NCBI GenBank assembly: GCA_030737875.1
Contig: CM060910.1
Location: 612,697,303 to 612,761,302, forward strand
DNA: 64,000 nucleotides
From: Allium sativum
Lineage: Eukaryota; Streptophyta; Magnoliopsida; Asparagales; Amaryllidaceae
Direction of reading: 5' to 3'
The position numbers and the translations under genes were made by a program. Within the stretch, counting starts at the first letter, position 1. Each line of letters begins with the position of its first letter. Below, one piece after another: positions 10,141-22,824 of this stretch. Below the pieces are notes generated by a model that saw nothing but the letters and a program-made list of their open reading frames with translations, ran no database searches and was not told the DNA's origin.

Positions 10141-10984
10141 TGTAACAACCCGGAAAATACGAGCCAATTTAAAATTTTTAAATTGGTCATTTCAAAGGAA
10201 TTTGAACAATTGAAATAGAATATTTCAATAAAATAGTGAATAAGAAATAGTGAGCCAGTTTGAAAATTTGAATTCAAACTTTGACTGACTGTGCAGGGTG
10301 GAAAATATAACGGATTTTAGTGAAACCAAAAATATTTAAATCTGTTTATCAATACCTTTCTAACGAATCTGAAAAATCGAAGTTTCATAACAGGAATCAA
10401 AAGTTATGGCCGAATGAATTTTCAGAAAGGTCGCTATATAGAATATATAGCCCTGGAAATTTGATATTTTGCAAACGACCTCAGAATTCGACGAAACCAC
10501 TTTTGTTGGATTCGGGATGTCAAACTATTGCTAGGTTTCAAATTTTATAATTTTTGAAGCTAGTATGTGAGCATGGCAAAAGAAAATGTGTTTGGTCAAT
10601 TTCTGTTAAATTGGATCGACCAGAAAATGGCCATTTTTCAAACGATCTCAGAATTCGACGAAACTAGTTTTTTTGGGACCGTAGCGTCAAAACATAGCTA
10701 GATTTATTTTTCTGGAATTTTTCGAATCAGTTTGTGGCCCTGGCAAATTGAAATGTACGTTCAAAGTTAAAAATTAAATGTTTTATACTTTAATTTGAAA
10801 AATAACTGACTGTAACAGTCGAATTGGCCAACGAAACATATCCCATTGTGTCCGGGATGGGGGTAATTAGCTAGGGACGATAGTCGTTGGGTTTGAATTG
10901 GTGTCCATGTGGAGAAACACTATTTAAAAATTTATTAAAACTAATGGCCAATCAGAATTTTCCTTTCATTATTTTTAAAATAAA

Positions 10985-11353
10985 AAAAAACCCGAAAACC
11001 CTCGTTTCTCTCCCCCGATCGACGATTTACATCGTTCGCCGCTTCTCCCCCAAATCGCCGCCACCACAGGCGATTTCAGCCTACACCACCCCCTACCTCG
11101 ACGCGCCTCCCTCCCCACTTCCAATCCGACCCAAGCTCGACCCCTATCGCCTCCTCCATCGCCATTTTCGTCGACCCAAAGTCGAACGCTTCCCACCGCC
11201 GCCACGTGCGCCACCGACCACCGAACCACCTCAAACCACCCTGCGCCGACTCCCCTCTCCTCCCTCTTCCACGTCATCACCTCTGATCATCCCCTCGTGC
11301 CTCGGTTTTCGCGAAAACAGCAACCCTAGTTTTGAACCATCGATAAAGGTGAG
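10985..11353 (+). promoter_or_regulatory. GC-rich leader island with splice donor
   Basis: About 350 bp of C-rich sequence in an otherwise AT-rich LTR ends in AAAGGTGAGTTC (GT at 11349), a near-perfect donor. Families B1 (minus, about 27230-27620 and 39380-39740) and B2 (22215-22500 plus 40727-40820, ending AAAGGTAAAT) have similarly placed C-rich islands of different sequence. The islands may be transcribed leaders (first exons) of the LTR transcript; this is inference. The 160-codon frame through it has a proline-rich composition with no recognisable domain. Confidence 0.45.
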
Positions 11354-11698
11354 TTCTTTTTATGTTTGAACTTTGAAAAATCATATCTTTATGGTGTGTT
11401 GGCAAAATTCAATGAAACAGGAAACATCGGGACCGCAAGGAAGCTCTCTACCACATAGAAGAGACCGCTGATTTTTCTGAGTCATCTACAATTTTTAGCA
11501 CTCCGAAGACCAATGTGAGAAATCTAAATTAAATGAATTTGAATGGAAAATGTCGTGTATAAATTATTTAAGCAAAATATAAATTACACACGTGTTGTAT
11601 ACCTCATGTACATGCGATGTTTAAGCTATATAAGCGAAGTATGAATTATACATGCATAGAATAATTGATATATGTGTTGAAATGCAAGTGAAATATAG

Positions 11699-11701
<3 letters not shown>

Positions 11702-11732
<31 letters not shown>
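11702..11732. repeat. (TA)n microsatellite
   Basis: Perfect TA dinucleotide run inside solo LTR C; family B has TA runs at a comparable place (26650, 38883, 41416). Confidence 0.95.
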
Positions 11733-11733
<1 letters not shown>

Positions 11734-12819
11734 TCCCCTCGTCCACGAACCATGGACGATATTTATTGTTGTGAATTGGTGTGAAATATTGGATGAAAAT
11801 GCGAATGGCTGAATAATTGCTTGTGGTTGATATTGATTGGTTGTGGTTGAAAAATACCCATTGGTGATTGAAATGAATTGGAAATAATTGTGTAAATAAA
11901 AATAAAACATGCCGCCTGCGTGCGAATTAGATGCATGAATCCCCATTGTCAAAAACCGCGAGGTTTTTAGGTAGAGCGAGGAGCCGTACTAGGGACGGTG
12001 CCGATTTTAACTACCCTGCCGTTATGCTGCCGAAATTTTGAATAATATTCATGTGTTAGAATTATTTTCATATATTGAAATTATCTTCATGCGTTGAAGT
12101 TAAAGTCATGTGTTGAAACTATACCCATGTGTGGAAATGCTCATGTGTTGAGAAGTGGTGTGTGAATGAAATTCATGTGTGAACGAATGAAGTGTTTAAA
12201 TAATAAAAATCACATTTTTATATTATATATGAAGTATGTAAAATATTCGCCTTATATATAAATAGTTTCAACAATAAAAATTTCATCTTTCTTATATGAA
12301 CAACATATATAAAATATCCATGTGTGGAGGTGCTCATGTGTTGAGAAGTGTGTGTATTGGAAAAGTTCATGTATTGAATAAAAAGATTGAACAATTAAAA
12401 TTACATTTTTATTGAAACTATGAAGTGTTAAAAACATTCATTTGTTGAATAAATATTTTAAATGATAAAAATATCATTTTTATCATATATGTGATATGCT
12501 AAAGATATGCGAGCGTTGAAATAAATATTTGTGAAAGAAATATTATTTTTAACATGCATAGGAACTAAATAAAAAAGTCAGGTGTTGAAATATATTTTAG
12601 TTCGCCAAAATTATCATCTTTGAAATGTGAAGTGTTAAAAATAGCCACTTGTTCAAATAAATATGCATGAGTTGAAATATTCATTAATTAGCTAATGATA
12701 TGATTTTTGCCTATGCATGCAACATTAGAATGAATGGTGTTTTTAAACCAAAGTGAATCAAATAAGAAGTTGAATGGAAATTGATAAGTGATAAAAATTG
12801 CATATATGTACATGCATAT

Positions 12820-13060
12820 TTATTGAACAGGTTATAGCAAAGAGGCTAGAGAAGAGGAATAAAATTTTGTGCCCGACAAATAGGTACACATTTACTGTTT
12901 TGTTTGGGTGATGATTTTATGAGCCTGTTGGCTAGCCGCTTGGCTTTTTCTTTTTCTTTTTGACATGAGACGCCCGTGTGGCTATTTGGGAATTTTCCCA
13001 GCCCCTCCCGTACAAAGGAGGTTATGGCGAAACTTTCCAAAATTTAAAGGCGTTAGTGAA
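12820..13060 (+). ncRNA. K block captured inside LTR C
   Basis: From CATAGCAAAGAGGCTAGAG-like sequence through GAGCCTGTTGGCTAGCC, the T-rich run, CCTCC/GGAGG hairpin and GGTTATGGCGAAAC. It aligns over about 240 bp with the internal region of B2 (61500-61727), but here lies in the middle of an LTR. The stems AGCC-TGTT-GGCT, AGCC-GCTT-GGCT and CCTCC/GGAGG are all intact. Confidence 0.55.
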
Positions 13061-13144
13061 ATATTTGAAGTGAAAACGATATAGGAACTTTTGAATGAAC
13101 TATATTTATATAAATATATAAATATATATAAAATTAAAACGAAA

Positions 13145-13565
13145 CGTGGCCGTGCAGTTCGTGTTTTGAAACCGTGATTTCAAACGACTAGTGCGGGAAA
13201 TCCGACCATTGGATTTTCCCGAAACCGCAACTGTTGGGTGTGCCATGGAAATATCTTCCCAACGGCACCAACTTTGTAAAGATCCGACGGTTGGATTGTT
13301 TGGAATGTTTAATTCAAATCTGAAGAAAAACAGCGCTAGAAACGATTATATTTTTATATATATATATATATAATTAAATTAAATCGAATAACGACGCTGC
13401 AGTTCGTAAATTGAAATCGTAACTTCAAACGACGAGTAAGGAAGATCCGACCGTCGGATTTTCCCAAAACTGAAACTGTTGGATTCGTTTTGAAATGATC
13501 TTTCTAATGACATAAAATTTGTGAAGATCCAACGGTTAGATTTTCAGATATGTGTAAAACAAATT
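13145..13565 (+). repeat. Duplicated GCAGTTCGT module in LTR C
   Basis: Two diverged copies (about 13145-13335 and 13390-13565) share GTGCAGTTCGT or CTGCAGTTCGT, AACTTCAAACGAC-like sequence, ATCCGACCGTCGGATTTT-like palindromes and GAAGATCCAACGG. The same module occurs once near the start of family-A LTRs (661-850) and in the second half of family-B LTRs (45650-45850). Confidence 0.6.
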
Positions 13566-14859
13566 TAGTGAAAAACAGGGCCAGTGCATCGGCACGACCC
13601 GAAACATCGTTTAATTAAATATGGCCGTTTTAAATAAATAAAAATGGCGATATATCGTTATAAAATACTATAGACGATATAGAGTGGAAATAAACCAATT
13701 TTGTTGTGTTTGCTTGATATGTGATGGTTGAATGTATTTAACATGAAAATTATAACTAAAGAACTGAAATGTGAATGTTGAATAGTCCAACCATGTGATA
13801 AATTGATTTGAAAATCTAAATATACGTGGTTATTTGAAAAGGCCGAGTTCATCTCATTTCAAATAATCGATCGACGTTGAGAAGTCGAAGAGTCGAAGAG
13901 TCGAAGAGGGTTGAAGACCGACGATCTTCACATTGGATGGATAGGCGCTACTGATGCTCGTGATTGGAGTAGCTACCGTGAAGGAGCTAAAATAGTAGCC
14001 GTCCAAACATACTGTTGATTGTACGGATATGCGAGGAATTTGGTGCCTCCGGTTACGTTCAAACCTAGAACGGACTTGTAAATGGACTGTGTGTCTGACA
14101 TTGGATTTTGTTCTGTGCTGATTGATCTCTGTTAAATATATATTTGTTTGGCGGCGGAGAATTTATTCTCTTGCTTAACGCCCTTCTCTGAGACGTACGA
14201 GCTTAGAGGTTATGTATTGAAAGAAATCAGTCGCATGGAGTGGATTGCCTGTGTGGCACGCCTAAGTGGCATATGATCAAGTCTTCTGTTGCAAAGCAAA
14301 GTCTTGTGGTTGATGATCAAAGCATGGTCTGTGTGACGTAGCTTTGTGTATAACGTGAATTCGCGAGCCTCACACCCCGGTATGAGTCAAAAACGGGAGA
14401 CGGACCGCTGGGAGAGCACGACGTTTCTTTCTAGCTAAGGTGGTGTCAGTGACCTACCAGCCCTGACATTATATATACTTTTCACCTGTGTGGTTGTTGG
14501 AATGCGAGGCACCTCGATTATAGGTCTGTAAGGACCGGGAAACGTGTGTTCAGGAATTGCCAATCCTCAAAAGTAAGAGAGGACCGGCCCAGCCGATTCC
14601 AAGGACCGCTGTGTGCGATCCCGGGGCATTTGCTAGAGTGTCTCGAACGGAGAGGAGCTTGCCCCTTGCCTCGACTCATGAAGGGATCCAATTTCCAATA
14701 CGAAATATGCGAATGTGATTGTATTACTAGTATGGCGACATGATATATGGTACCCATGCCGTATAGGATTGATAATTATGATTGAAATCGATTTTGAAAT
14801 ATATATGCACTAGTAATAATATCAAACACTTTTGTTTTATACGTATGAAGCATTTTTGG

Positions 14860-15177
14860 CCATTATAAGGGAAAACTCTATCCTCCAGCTTGCATTGCAT
14901 TGTGTGATGGGACCTGAGTCTTATAATGGCTTCATTTTATAAAAAGCATTGCGATGATTTAATCATTTACTTTGTTTCATGCACTAGCACTCATTGGAGT
15001 AAACCCGTTCTGCAAAAGTGGCGTGGTCCTTTGATTTTCCGTATTATTGTTGTTAATAAGTTAAGTAGATTTCTCATACCAATCCCATGACTGACCCGTA
15101 GTTTGTTTCACCTTGCAAACTCGGGTGCCCTCATTTTCACACGGGCAGCCTAGTTACAGGTATCTGGTGCACTTTTG
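14860..15177 (+). ncRNA. Conserved U5 hairpin block of solo LTR C
   Basis: H1 pairs CCATTATAAG (14860-14869) with CTTATAATGG (14920-14929). H2 pairs ACCCG and AGTTTG (15094-15105) with CAAACT and CGGGT (15116-15126). H3 pairs TGCCC (15126-15130) with GGGCA (15143-15147). Compared with family A, the H2 closing pair A-T is replaced by G-C, and H1 differs at several pairs yet stays complementary. A TTACAG follows, as in the other families. Confidence 0.6.
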
Positions 15178-15526
15178 GCTCATGGCGAGGCTTGACTACA
15201 CCGTGCTGACTTTGACTCTCTCCGCCATTATAATATATGTATTATGATTCCGCCATTGGCGATGTAGACTGATATTTATTTTGTGTACTCTTTATGTATG
15301 ATTCTGTCTCTGGCAATGGTGACTAATTATGTATTATTATGCACTAAGTTGTATCTTGCACTGTGCTCTCTGATGTGGTGATATCTATATGATTCTGCTG
15401 TCATATGTATGTAAATTATTCTATTTTATGTTTATGCTATTATCTGTGATCTGCTAATGATGATTAATGTGTTATATTCCAATGATTATCCTTAACACCG
15501 TGTAACGGGGTTTTGGGATTGTCACA

Positions 15527-18500
15527 GTTTGGGATGGATCTGTTTATTTCTTGGAAGTGTCACCTCTTTCTGTGCATTAGTGATTGTTTGCAGTGCAGAT
15601 GGTTGTGTGCACGATGAAGGAGATGACTGGAAGTTAAGGATCGGCTATGGCCATTATAATGGCACGCGAGTCCGGTTATCCGTAGAGTAGAAGATGAAGT
15701 GCAGTTGCATGTAATTGAGATGAAGTGAAAGGGGATTGTTTGTTCGAGTGGATGATATTGGAGAAAACGAAGAACAATATTAGTTGAAGTGTTGAAATGT
15801 AAAAGGAAAAATGAAGAAAACAAATATTGGAAGAGAAGGATTGTGAGCTGGGCTTTAAGAATTTGGGATGGGCCAGTTTAAGATGAAATGGTAAAGGCCC
15901 ATGATAATAATTAAACACTTAAGTTTAATTTAAGTCTAATAGCTCATTAACTTGTTATTTCCGTTTCTAAATCATATGCAAACGGAATCGAACAATACAG
16001 GGTCCATCAGAGTCTTAGGAACGAGGACAACACTCTGGAATTGGTTGTGAGCGATGTGGAGCTTGTCTGGATTTACGGAAAAATAATATGTCTGATCTGA
16101 ATCGACAATCGATTATCGTTCTTTAACGATAATCGACAAATGTGAGTAAATCTCACTAATTCTGAACAGTTTATAATTTCATGTTGTATTTTTAGAACTG
16201 TTAAATATTGGCTGGTTGACTGTGTGTTGATTGTTTGATTGAACTGCTAGTCAGTTAGTTGAATTTCTATATTGATTCTGTTTAACAGAATATATCATAT
16301 TGAAATGAAAGTGATGTTATATTATATTGTTTAACATCTGTGATGCAGGGAAACAGGTTGGAGGAATCCAACTCAACATTTATTTACTGTTTTCATATAT
16401 TGTGATATATGATGTGATGTATATCTGTTATGGATTATGTGTGTTAGAATGATGTTGATCATTGTTATTCGATATTTTAAATATCATAAAAGACCCTGGG
16501 ATGTAAAAAGAATTATTTCAATATATATTAAAATAAAGGGATTTTATAAAATCAACAGATTTTATAAAAGGAAATATTTCGAAAGTAAATAAAAGGGAAA
16601 AATGTTTTTAAAATGAATAGAGTTTTATAAAAAGGGAAATCATTTGTAAAGTGAAGAACTGTTACTAAAAGTAAATCTTTATCAATGAATAGTTTAATCG
16701 AGTTAAAAGGAGTTAATCGATGTTAGTTTAATCGGAAGGAGTTAATCGATGTTAGTTAAATCAAAAGGGGTTAATCGATGTTAGTTTAATTGATTAGAGT
16801 TAAAGTAAAATGAGTTAATCGAATATAGTTTATTCGAATAGAAAGTAAAATGAGTTAATCGAATATAGTTTATTCGAATAGAAAGTAAAATGAGTTAATC
16901 GTATATAGTTTATTCGAATAGAAAGTAAAATGAGTTAATCGAATATAGTTTATTCTAATAGAAAGTAAAATGAGTTAATCGAATATAGTTTATTCGAAGA
17001 AAGTAAAAGGAGTTATCGAATATAGTTAATCGAAAGGAGTTAAGTGAAATGAGTAAATCAATAGCGTTAGTCGAATAGAGTTAATCCAATAGTGTTAGTC
17101 CAATAGAGTTAATTGATAAGGGTTAATCGAATAGAGTTAAGTGAAAAGAGTCAATCGAATATAGCTATTCGAAGGAGGGTTAAGTAAGGAAGTTAGTAAA
17201 AGGAATATAAAGTGAACTTTGCCTCTTTCAAAGTTAGAAATGTTGTTCAGTTAAGGTCTGAAAGGTAGTTCTACCCCAACTTGATTGGCTTCGTTTTTAA
17301 CTAAGGAATAGTTAAGGTTCGGCAGTAAAGGAAATGGTTTGAGTTGGCATAGCGATGCTTATTTAAACATCTATCTAAGTCCAATGAAGAAGCTTTGGAA
17401 ATGTTTTCCAAATAAGAAACCAGAAATGTTTTCCAATAAAGAAAACAAGAAATGGAAATGTTTTCCATTGTTAATAACGTATATTTTCCAAATATAGAAA
17501 ATAAGAAATATTGAATATAGAAAAACAGGAGATAAGTAAATTAATGAAATAAAGAGATAAATGTTGAATGATGTTTGATCGACATAAATTTCCATTTGGA
17601 AATAATATCATTGTTTGCACACCTATATTTCTTCGATAGTTAAATCACAGACTACCGAAGTTTTGTCCATTTTAACGTTGTTAATATAGAGAGACCGGTT
17701 GGATTATTATCCAAAGAACCACTCTGTATTGGCATAAGCGTTGCGAATCATATATGCCAAAGGAAATTGAAGACGGAATTATGCAAGAGCTATCCTATTT
17801 ACAGAATAGTGCCTTCGGTTCATCCTATTCCTGGATGACTTGTATGGACGGATGTCTGACAGAATATTTCCGGACGATCACATATATTGATTTCTCCAAC
17901 CGTACCAAGAGTGGAAGCGGAGAAGGAAACTTCTTTAGCTAACACATAATGTATTGTTGAGGACGTCAATCGGTGATTGGATGGATTTGATGATGTGGCA
18001 TTCAAAGTGAATCTGGTGTGATGATAAAGCGTAGCTTCTAGCCTCACATCCGGTAAATTACAGAAATCGGGCAGGTAGCATGGCTAAGTCGGTCGCACCG
18101 AAGTAGGGTGTATAATCACCTGATCTAGAGTTTCATTTACTTCTAAAAATCTATTGTTGATGCTGTCCCATTCGGGAAACGGTTGTTGATCCCAACCGTT
18201 GGTGATATACATTCGATAAACTCAAGCGAAATGAGTGGTCGGTCATTTGTGGCCGGGTTGCAAGATGTTCTTGTTGAACCCAGTGTATTCCTCTCTAGAG
18301 GTACACTAGCGTAAGGTGGTTCCATACCATGTCATAGTTGGAAATCCATTACCCAATACGTGCTTGCGGTTTTGATTGTGTACTATATATGTAGAACGTG
18401 AGATGAAAGCATTTCTGCTAGATGATTATTGTATTGTGTTGATAGAATTATTATAATATCAAAAGGTTTTTGATATAAAGATATTTTGGATTCTCATAAG

Positions 18501-19009
18501 GGAAAAACCCATTCCGTTATACGACGTGGTCATATGAGATATCGATTACTTGTTCAAACTGTTTTAAACTGTTTTACTCATACTAGTCCCATGACTGGCC
18601 CGGAGTTTATTTTGTTGTTTCCCTAAACTCTTGGGTGCCTAAATTTGTACGGGTAGTCAAGTAGTCGGGATTTTACAGATACACTTGAAGAGATGGAGTA
18701 GGAGGCTTCAGGATTATATAGCTGTAGTTATTTCCGCTATGTTGTAAGTGCTGTACTTTGATAATGATATGTATATTCATGTACAGATTTGTATTTCAAA
18801 GTTATGTTATGAAATATATTTATTCATTCCGCTGTGAGATTCGTGTTACTCTGATGTTGTGTTCTTCTTCTTCTTCTATTCTAATTTTCTATCTTATCTT
18901 TCCTCACCCTCTAATTTCTTTCACTAATGACTGGTATTTTTCGATGTTTGGTTAGTCATCATTGAGTTTATGGTGATAACCAAAGTCGTCAAAATCCCGG
19001 GTCATTACA
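15527..19009 (+). repeat. A1 3' LTR, part 2
   Basis: Continues the A1 3' LTR after solo LTR C and matches 2107-5633. It carries the 40-bp tandem array (five copies), the conserved U5 block (H1 with one mismatch at 18531-18539) and ends CGGGTCATTACA at 19009. Confidence 0.95.
16812..17010 (+). repeat. 40-bp tandem repeat in A1 3' LTR, five copies
   Basis: Same unit as at 3395, starting at 16812, 16852, 16892, 16932 and 16972; one copy fewer than in the 5' LTR. Confidence 0.93.
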
Positions 19010-19526
19010 TAAATAAAGCATCGCAAATTATAGAGGAATTCCACGGCGACTTTTCTGAAATTTGATTTGGACGTAAATCAAAATCTACCCAACGAAATCC
19101 AGATTTTCTCTTCCATTAGAAAGATATACTCCACCAGCTCCACACGTTTCTTGTTTCACAGAAATCCGGCTTAAAACGGATCCTGTACATTCAGTTGAAG
19201 TTCGAATCGCCAAATTACGAACTGCAGCGTCATTTCAAGCTCGATTTTAATTATAATATAATTATACGTTCAAATTGTCGTTCTTTAAATATATTCGTTA
19301 TTCTAATTCAATTCTAAACTGAATTTAATATCACAGATGATCCTATTCACACCATATCGCCATTTCAGCCAATTCTGATTATTTCAGAATTAAATATATT
19401 ATTTAATTTATTATTTTAAATTAAATATTCACCATTATTTAATTAAACCAACATTAAATCCTTTAATTCACCTTTTAGATAATTAAATAAATTAATTATT
19501 ATACCTCTGAAAATGCGGGTCATTAC
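19010..19526 (-). mobile_element. A0: family-A LTR, minus strand, right fragment
   Basis: Ends AATGCGGGTCATTACA at 19526, the reverse complement of the family-A LTR start, and resumes the copy interrupted by A1. It includes the inverted GCAGTTCGT module around 19200-19240. Confidence 0.88.
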
Positions 19527-21277
19527 AGAGGAAGATCTAAATTAAGGATAAATCGAATGAAATCATTCGTGTGAAGTTCGAAGACTCGAAAATCAATGAA
19601 AAGGAATTGACAAGTGCAGCTTAAAATCACGGTGAGTAAATCTCACTCACCTTTTTCTTCAGAATTATTTTTATTCGTTAAAAATAATTGTTGTTGCTTG
19701 TTTGGATTTTTCTGGTTGCTTTAAATACATTAGTTATTTAGGTTTGACTATTATATATAAATATATATTGGATTGATGATTGGTTGGATTCCAGCAGTCT
19801 CATTAGAGGATGCCCGCAGTTTCATACCGGATGATTTCCCTATGCGCCCCACAAATATATTAGTGGATGACCTTCATACCGCGATATCCTGCCTCGAAGC
19901 AGGATGGGTATTATTTCTGTTGACTAACGTCTGTGGATGCAGGAAAAACAGGTTGGAGGGATCCAACTGAATTCCTCAAAAATATATTATCTATTTGTTT
20001 ATTTGTTTGCATATATACTGTCATATATGATGTGTTAGAAAACTTGAAATAAATAATTGGTTGTTTGGTGTTTAAATATCACTGGGCCTAAGTGTTAGTT
20101 TAAAAATATCCTGGAAAGGATATTTGAGATTTAAAGGGAAAATTCTATTTTTAGAATAGAATTTGAAATTTTAGAATGGAATAAAAATATTAACCTGTTT
20201 TAATAAAATAAAAACAAGTAGTTCTTTTATAAACAAAGTTTATAAATGAAGTGAAAAGAATTATCATTGGATAATTCAGAAATAAAAATACGAGTGTGAA
20301 ATTGGAAGGGGAAATCTATTTTCCAAAAGTAGAAATACTGATTTCAAAAGAAATTGAAATCGAGACTTGTTTAAGAATGAATATAAAATTTAAAAAGGAA
20401 TTAAAATAGAATTTGAATTCAAAGGAATTGAAATAGAATTTGAATTTAAAGGAATTCAAATAGAATTTGAATTCGAAGGAATTCAAATGGATTTGAATAA
20501 AGAAAGTTCAAATGAAATCTAAAATATAGAATTTGAAAATAGAAGTGAAATGGAGTTTAAATATAGGAATTCAAATAGAAGTGAAATGGTGTTTAAATAT
20601 ATAATTCAAATAGAGTTGAATTGGAATTTGAGTACAGGATTCAAGTAGGAATTTAAAAATAGAATTTTCAAATAGAAATTGAATATAGAAATCTAAACGA
20701 AGTGTGAGTATAGAATTTGAATAAGAGATTTGAAATAGATTTGAATATAGAAATTCAATTGTAATTTGAATATAAAATTCAAATAGAATTCAAATGGAAT
20801 TTGAATATAGAAAATCGAAGTATAAATAAATATATTACCGAGTAAGGAGAAATTGACAATTGTAGATAATCGAAAATATTATGTTGAATTGAAAATTTTG
20901 ATTAGATATATATTAAAAATATGTTAGAATGGAGTTGAATTTATTATAAACGAAGTTCAAACGTTTATGTATATAAATATAATTAAAACGAACTCGCCGC
21001 GGCGCTGCAGTTCGTAAATTGGCGGTTCGAACTTCAATTGAGTATACAGAACTCAATTGAGTCGGAATTCTTTGAAACAAGGATCGCCAGGACCGGTTGA
21101 ATAATAGTTTTCTAATGGAGGAGAAAAATCTGGATTTCGTCGAATAGATTTTTAGTTATGTCAAAATCAAATTTTCAGACAAACAGTGCTATAACCATTT
21201 AAAAACCATAACGGTTTATTTAATTTTATAAAAGGATTTTAAGAGGATAAAATCAGAATTTCTATTTAGAAAATTTC
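19527..21277 (+). mobile_element. A3: diverged family-A-like LTR fragment
   Basis: Contains the GTGAG-TAAAT-CTCAC hairpin (19632-19646), a TTGACTAAC branch-point-like sequence, GATGCAG (19936-19942) and AACAGGTTGGAGGGATCC, all in family-A order. A degenerate repeat tract follows, then a GCAGTTCGT module at about 21000-21180. A segment at about 19790-19920 has no counterpart in A1 or A2 and includes a 7-bp stem ATCCTGC/GCAGGAT; its short open frame (19773-19970) matches nothing I know. The fragment is cut on the right by B2 at 21278. Its left limit is the end of A0. Confidence 0.65.
20390..20830. repeat. Degenerate AATTTGAAT/ATTCAAAT tract
   Basis: Irregular repeats of about 20 bp based on GAATTTGAAT and AATTCAAATAG. 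A related tract is at about 6400-6720 in the A1 internal region. No gene. Confidence 0.8.
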
Positions 21278-22500
21278 TGCAACAACCCGGAAAATGCGAG
21301 CCAGTTTAAATTTTTTATTTTGGCCATTATAATGAATTTTGAATATTTAAAATAGATTATTGTAAATAAAAATGACGAAAAATTTATTTTGAATATAATT
21401 CGAACGTATATATTATATACATCATCGTTAGAATATAAATAATTATTTATATAATATAAAAGGGAATTGAAAATGGCGCGGTAGTTCGATAATTCGATTT
21501 TAAAATTCAAATGAATGTACCGGGTGCAAAATAAACTGGATTTTGGCAAAACCAAAAATATTAGAATCTATTTGTGAATATATTTGAAACGAATCCGAAA
21601 AATCGAAATTTCATAGCGGGAATCAAAAGATATGTCCAGTTGAAAATTCTGAATAGTCGCTATGGAATTTAGGCCCTTAAAAATGGAAATTTTGCAAACA
21701 ACCTCGGATTTCGACGAAACCACTTTTGTTGGATCTGTGATGTCAAGTTATTGCTAGATTCCAATTTTCATAATTTTTCGAATCAATATGTGAGCATGGC
21801 AAAGGAAAACGCGTTTGACCAGTTTCAGTTGATTTTAATCGACTGGAAAATGGCCATTTTTCAAACGGTCTCGGAATCTGACGAAACTAGTTTTGTTAGG
21901 ACCGTATCGTCAATACGAAGCTAGAAAATATTTTTCGGGAATTTTTTGAGTTAGTATGTGACCCCGGCATATTGAAATGCACGTTCAAATTCAATATATA
22001 AAGTTATATGTTTATTTTGACGAAAACTGATCGAAACGATCGAATCAGCTTACGATACATATCCCATTGTGTTCGGAATTGGGGTAATTAGCTATGGACG
22101 ACAGTCGGTGGGCTTGATTTCGACTTCGAAATAAAAAGTTACTTTATAGAAGAAAATTAAAATAATAAATATATTATTATATAACTCCCCTGTACTTTCC
22201 TCTCTCCCTGACCGTTGACCATTTTCAGTTTTCAAAAAAAAAGGGAAAGAGGGAGATTGACGATTTCACCTCCGTTTCCCCCCTCGCGCGCCACCGCACT
22301 GCTTGCGCGGCCACCTCCGAGCCTGCCCTTCTTCATCGCCTCCTCCTTTCTCCTCTCGTGCCCCCTTCTCTCTCGCTGCAGCGATGAACCACGAAGCCCT
22401 AGGCCGATTGGCCATCATCCCGCCGCCCTCAGCCGTTTGGCCACCACCACCTACCCCAAACGCCCTCCCCATGGCCTCCGCCTCGACTGCGGGGCCCCCT
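21278..22500 (+). repeat. B2 5' LTR, piece 1
   Basis: LTR start with GACGAAACCA-type modules (about 21710-21930), then a C-rich leader island from 22215 that is cut at 22500 by B1. The 144-codon and 108-codon open frames here come from the C-rich island and run into unrelated sequence, so they are not genes. Confidence 0.88.
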
Positions 22501-22824
22501 TGAGACGACCCGAACTTCCTCGGTCTCCGAAGAGAAGGGAAAGCACGGATTGTTCGAGAACACGACAAAATAGAACGCAGACGGGAGAACATTTCATTGT
22601 ATATAACAACAATTCCATCAGATTACAAGAATATACAGAGTATAAATGAATAAATATTACACAGAAATATCAGAGATTACAATAAATTACATAGCAGCGG
22701 AAAATAATACAGTACACAACTAGAATAGATATACGGATACAAAGCTTTCCGGATATCATTCCAGCTGTAAACCAGGATCCTGTGAATATAAATCTGCAAA
22801 ACCAAAACTACTAGCTGCCCGTGT

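Larger units (their letters stand above)
10141..15526 (+). mobile_element. Solo LTR C (5386 bp)
   Basis: Starts TGTAACAACCCGG and ends GTCACA. It is flanked by the perfect 5-bp duplication GTTTG (10136-10140 and 15527-15531), and removing it restores the A1 LTR exactly as at 2104-2115. No PBS, PPT or second LTR copy is inside, so this is one LTR left after LTR-LTR recombination. It is related to family B (start, U5 hairpins, the segment around 14040-15150). Unusually it also carries a K block (12820-13060), which in other families is internal rather than LTR sequence. The open frame at 10887-11369 falls in a GC-rich leader and is probably not a protein. Confidence 0.9.
369..19009 (+). mobile_element. 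A1: complete non-autonomous family-A LTR retrotransposon
   Basis: The element has two long LTRs (369-5633, and 8400-19009 with a nested solo LTR) and a 2766-bp internal region with a PBS and PPT. It starts TGTAATGACCCG and ends CGGGTCATTACA. Flanking 5-mers AAAAT (364-368) and TAAAT (19010-19014) are an imperfect target-site duplication. Without the solo LTR the element is about 13.2 kb, of which roughly 80% is LTR. No gag, protease, reverse transcriptase or integrase is recognisable, so it resembles LARD elements that depend on proteins supplied in trans. Lineage is not provable, but the tRNA-Met PBS and the PPT region following AATTTCGAGGACGAAATT resemble plant chromoviruses such as Tekay/Del. 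Confidence 0.93.

Noticed and set aside
10887..11369. 160-codon frame in solo LTR C
   Set aside because: Composition-driven proline/arginine-rich peptide in the GC-rich island with no recognisable domain; the donor-like GT at 11349 is inside it.
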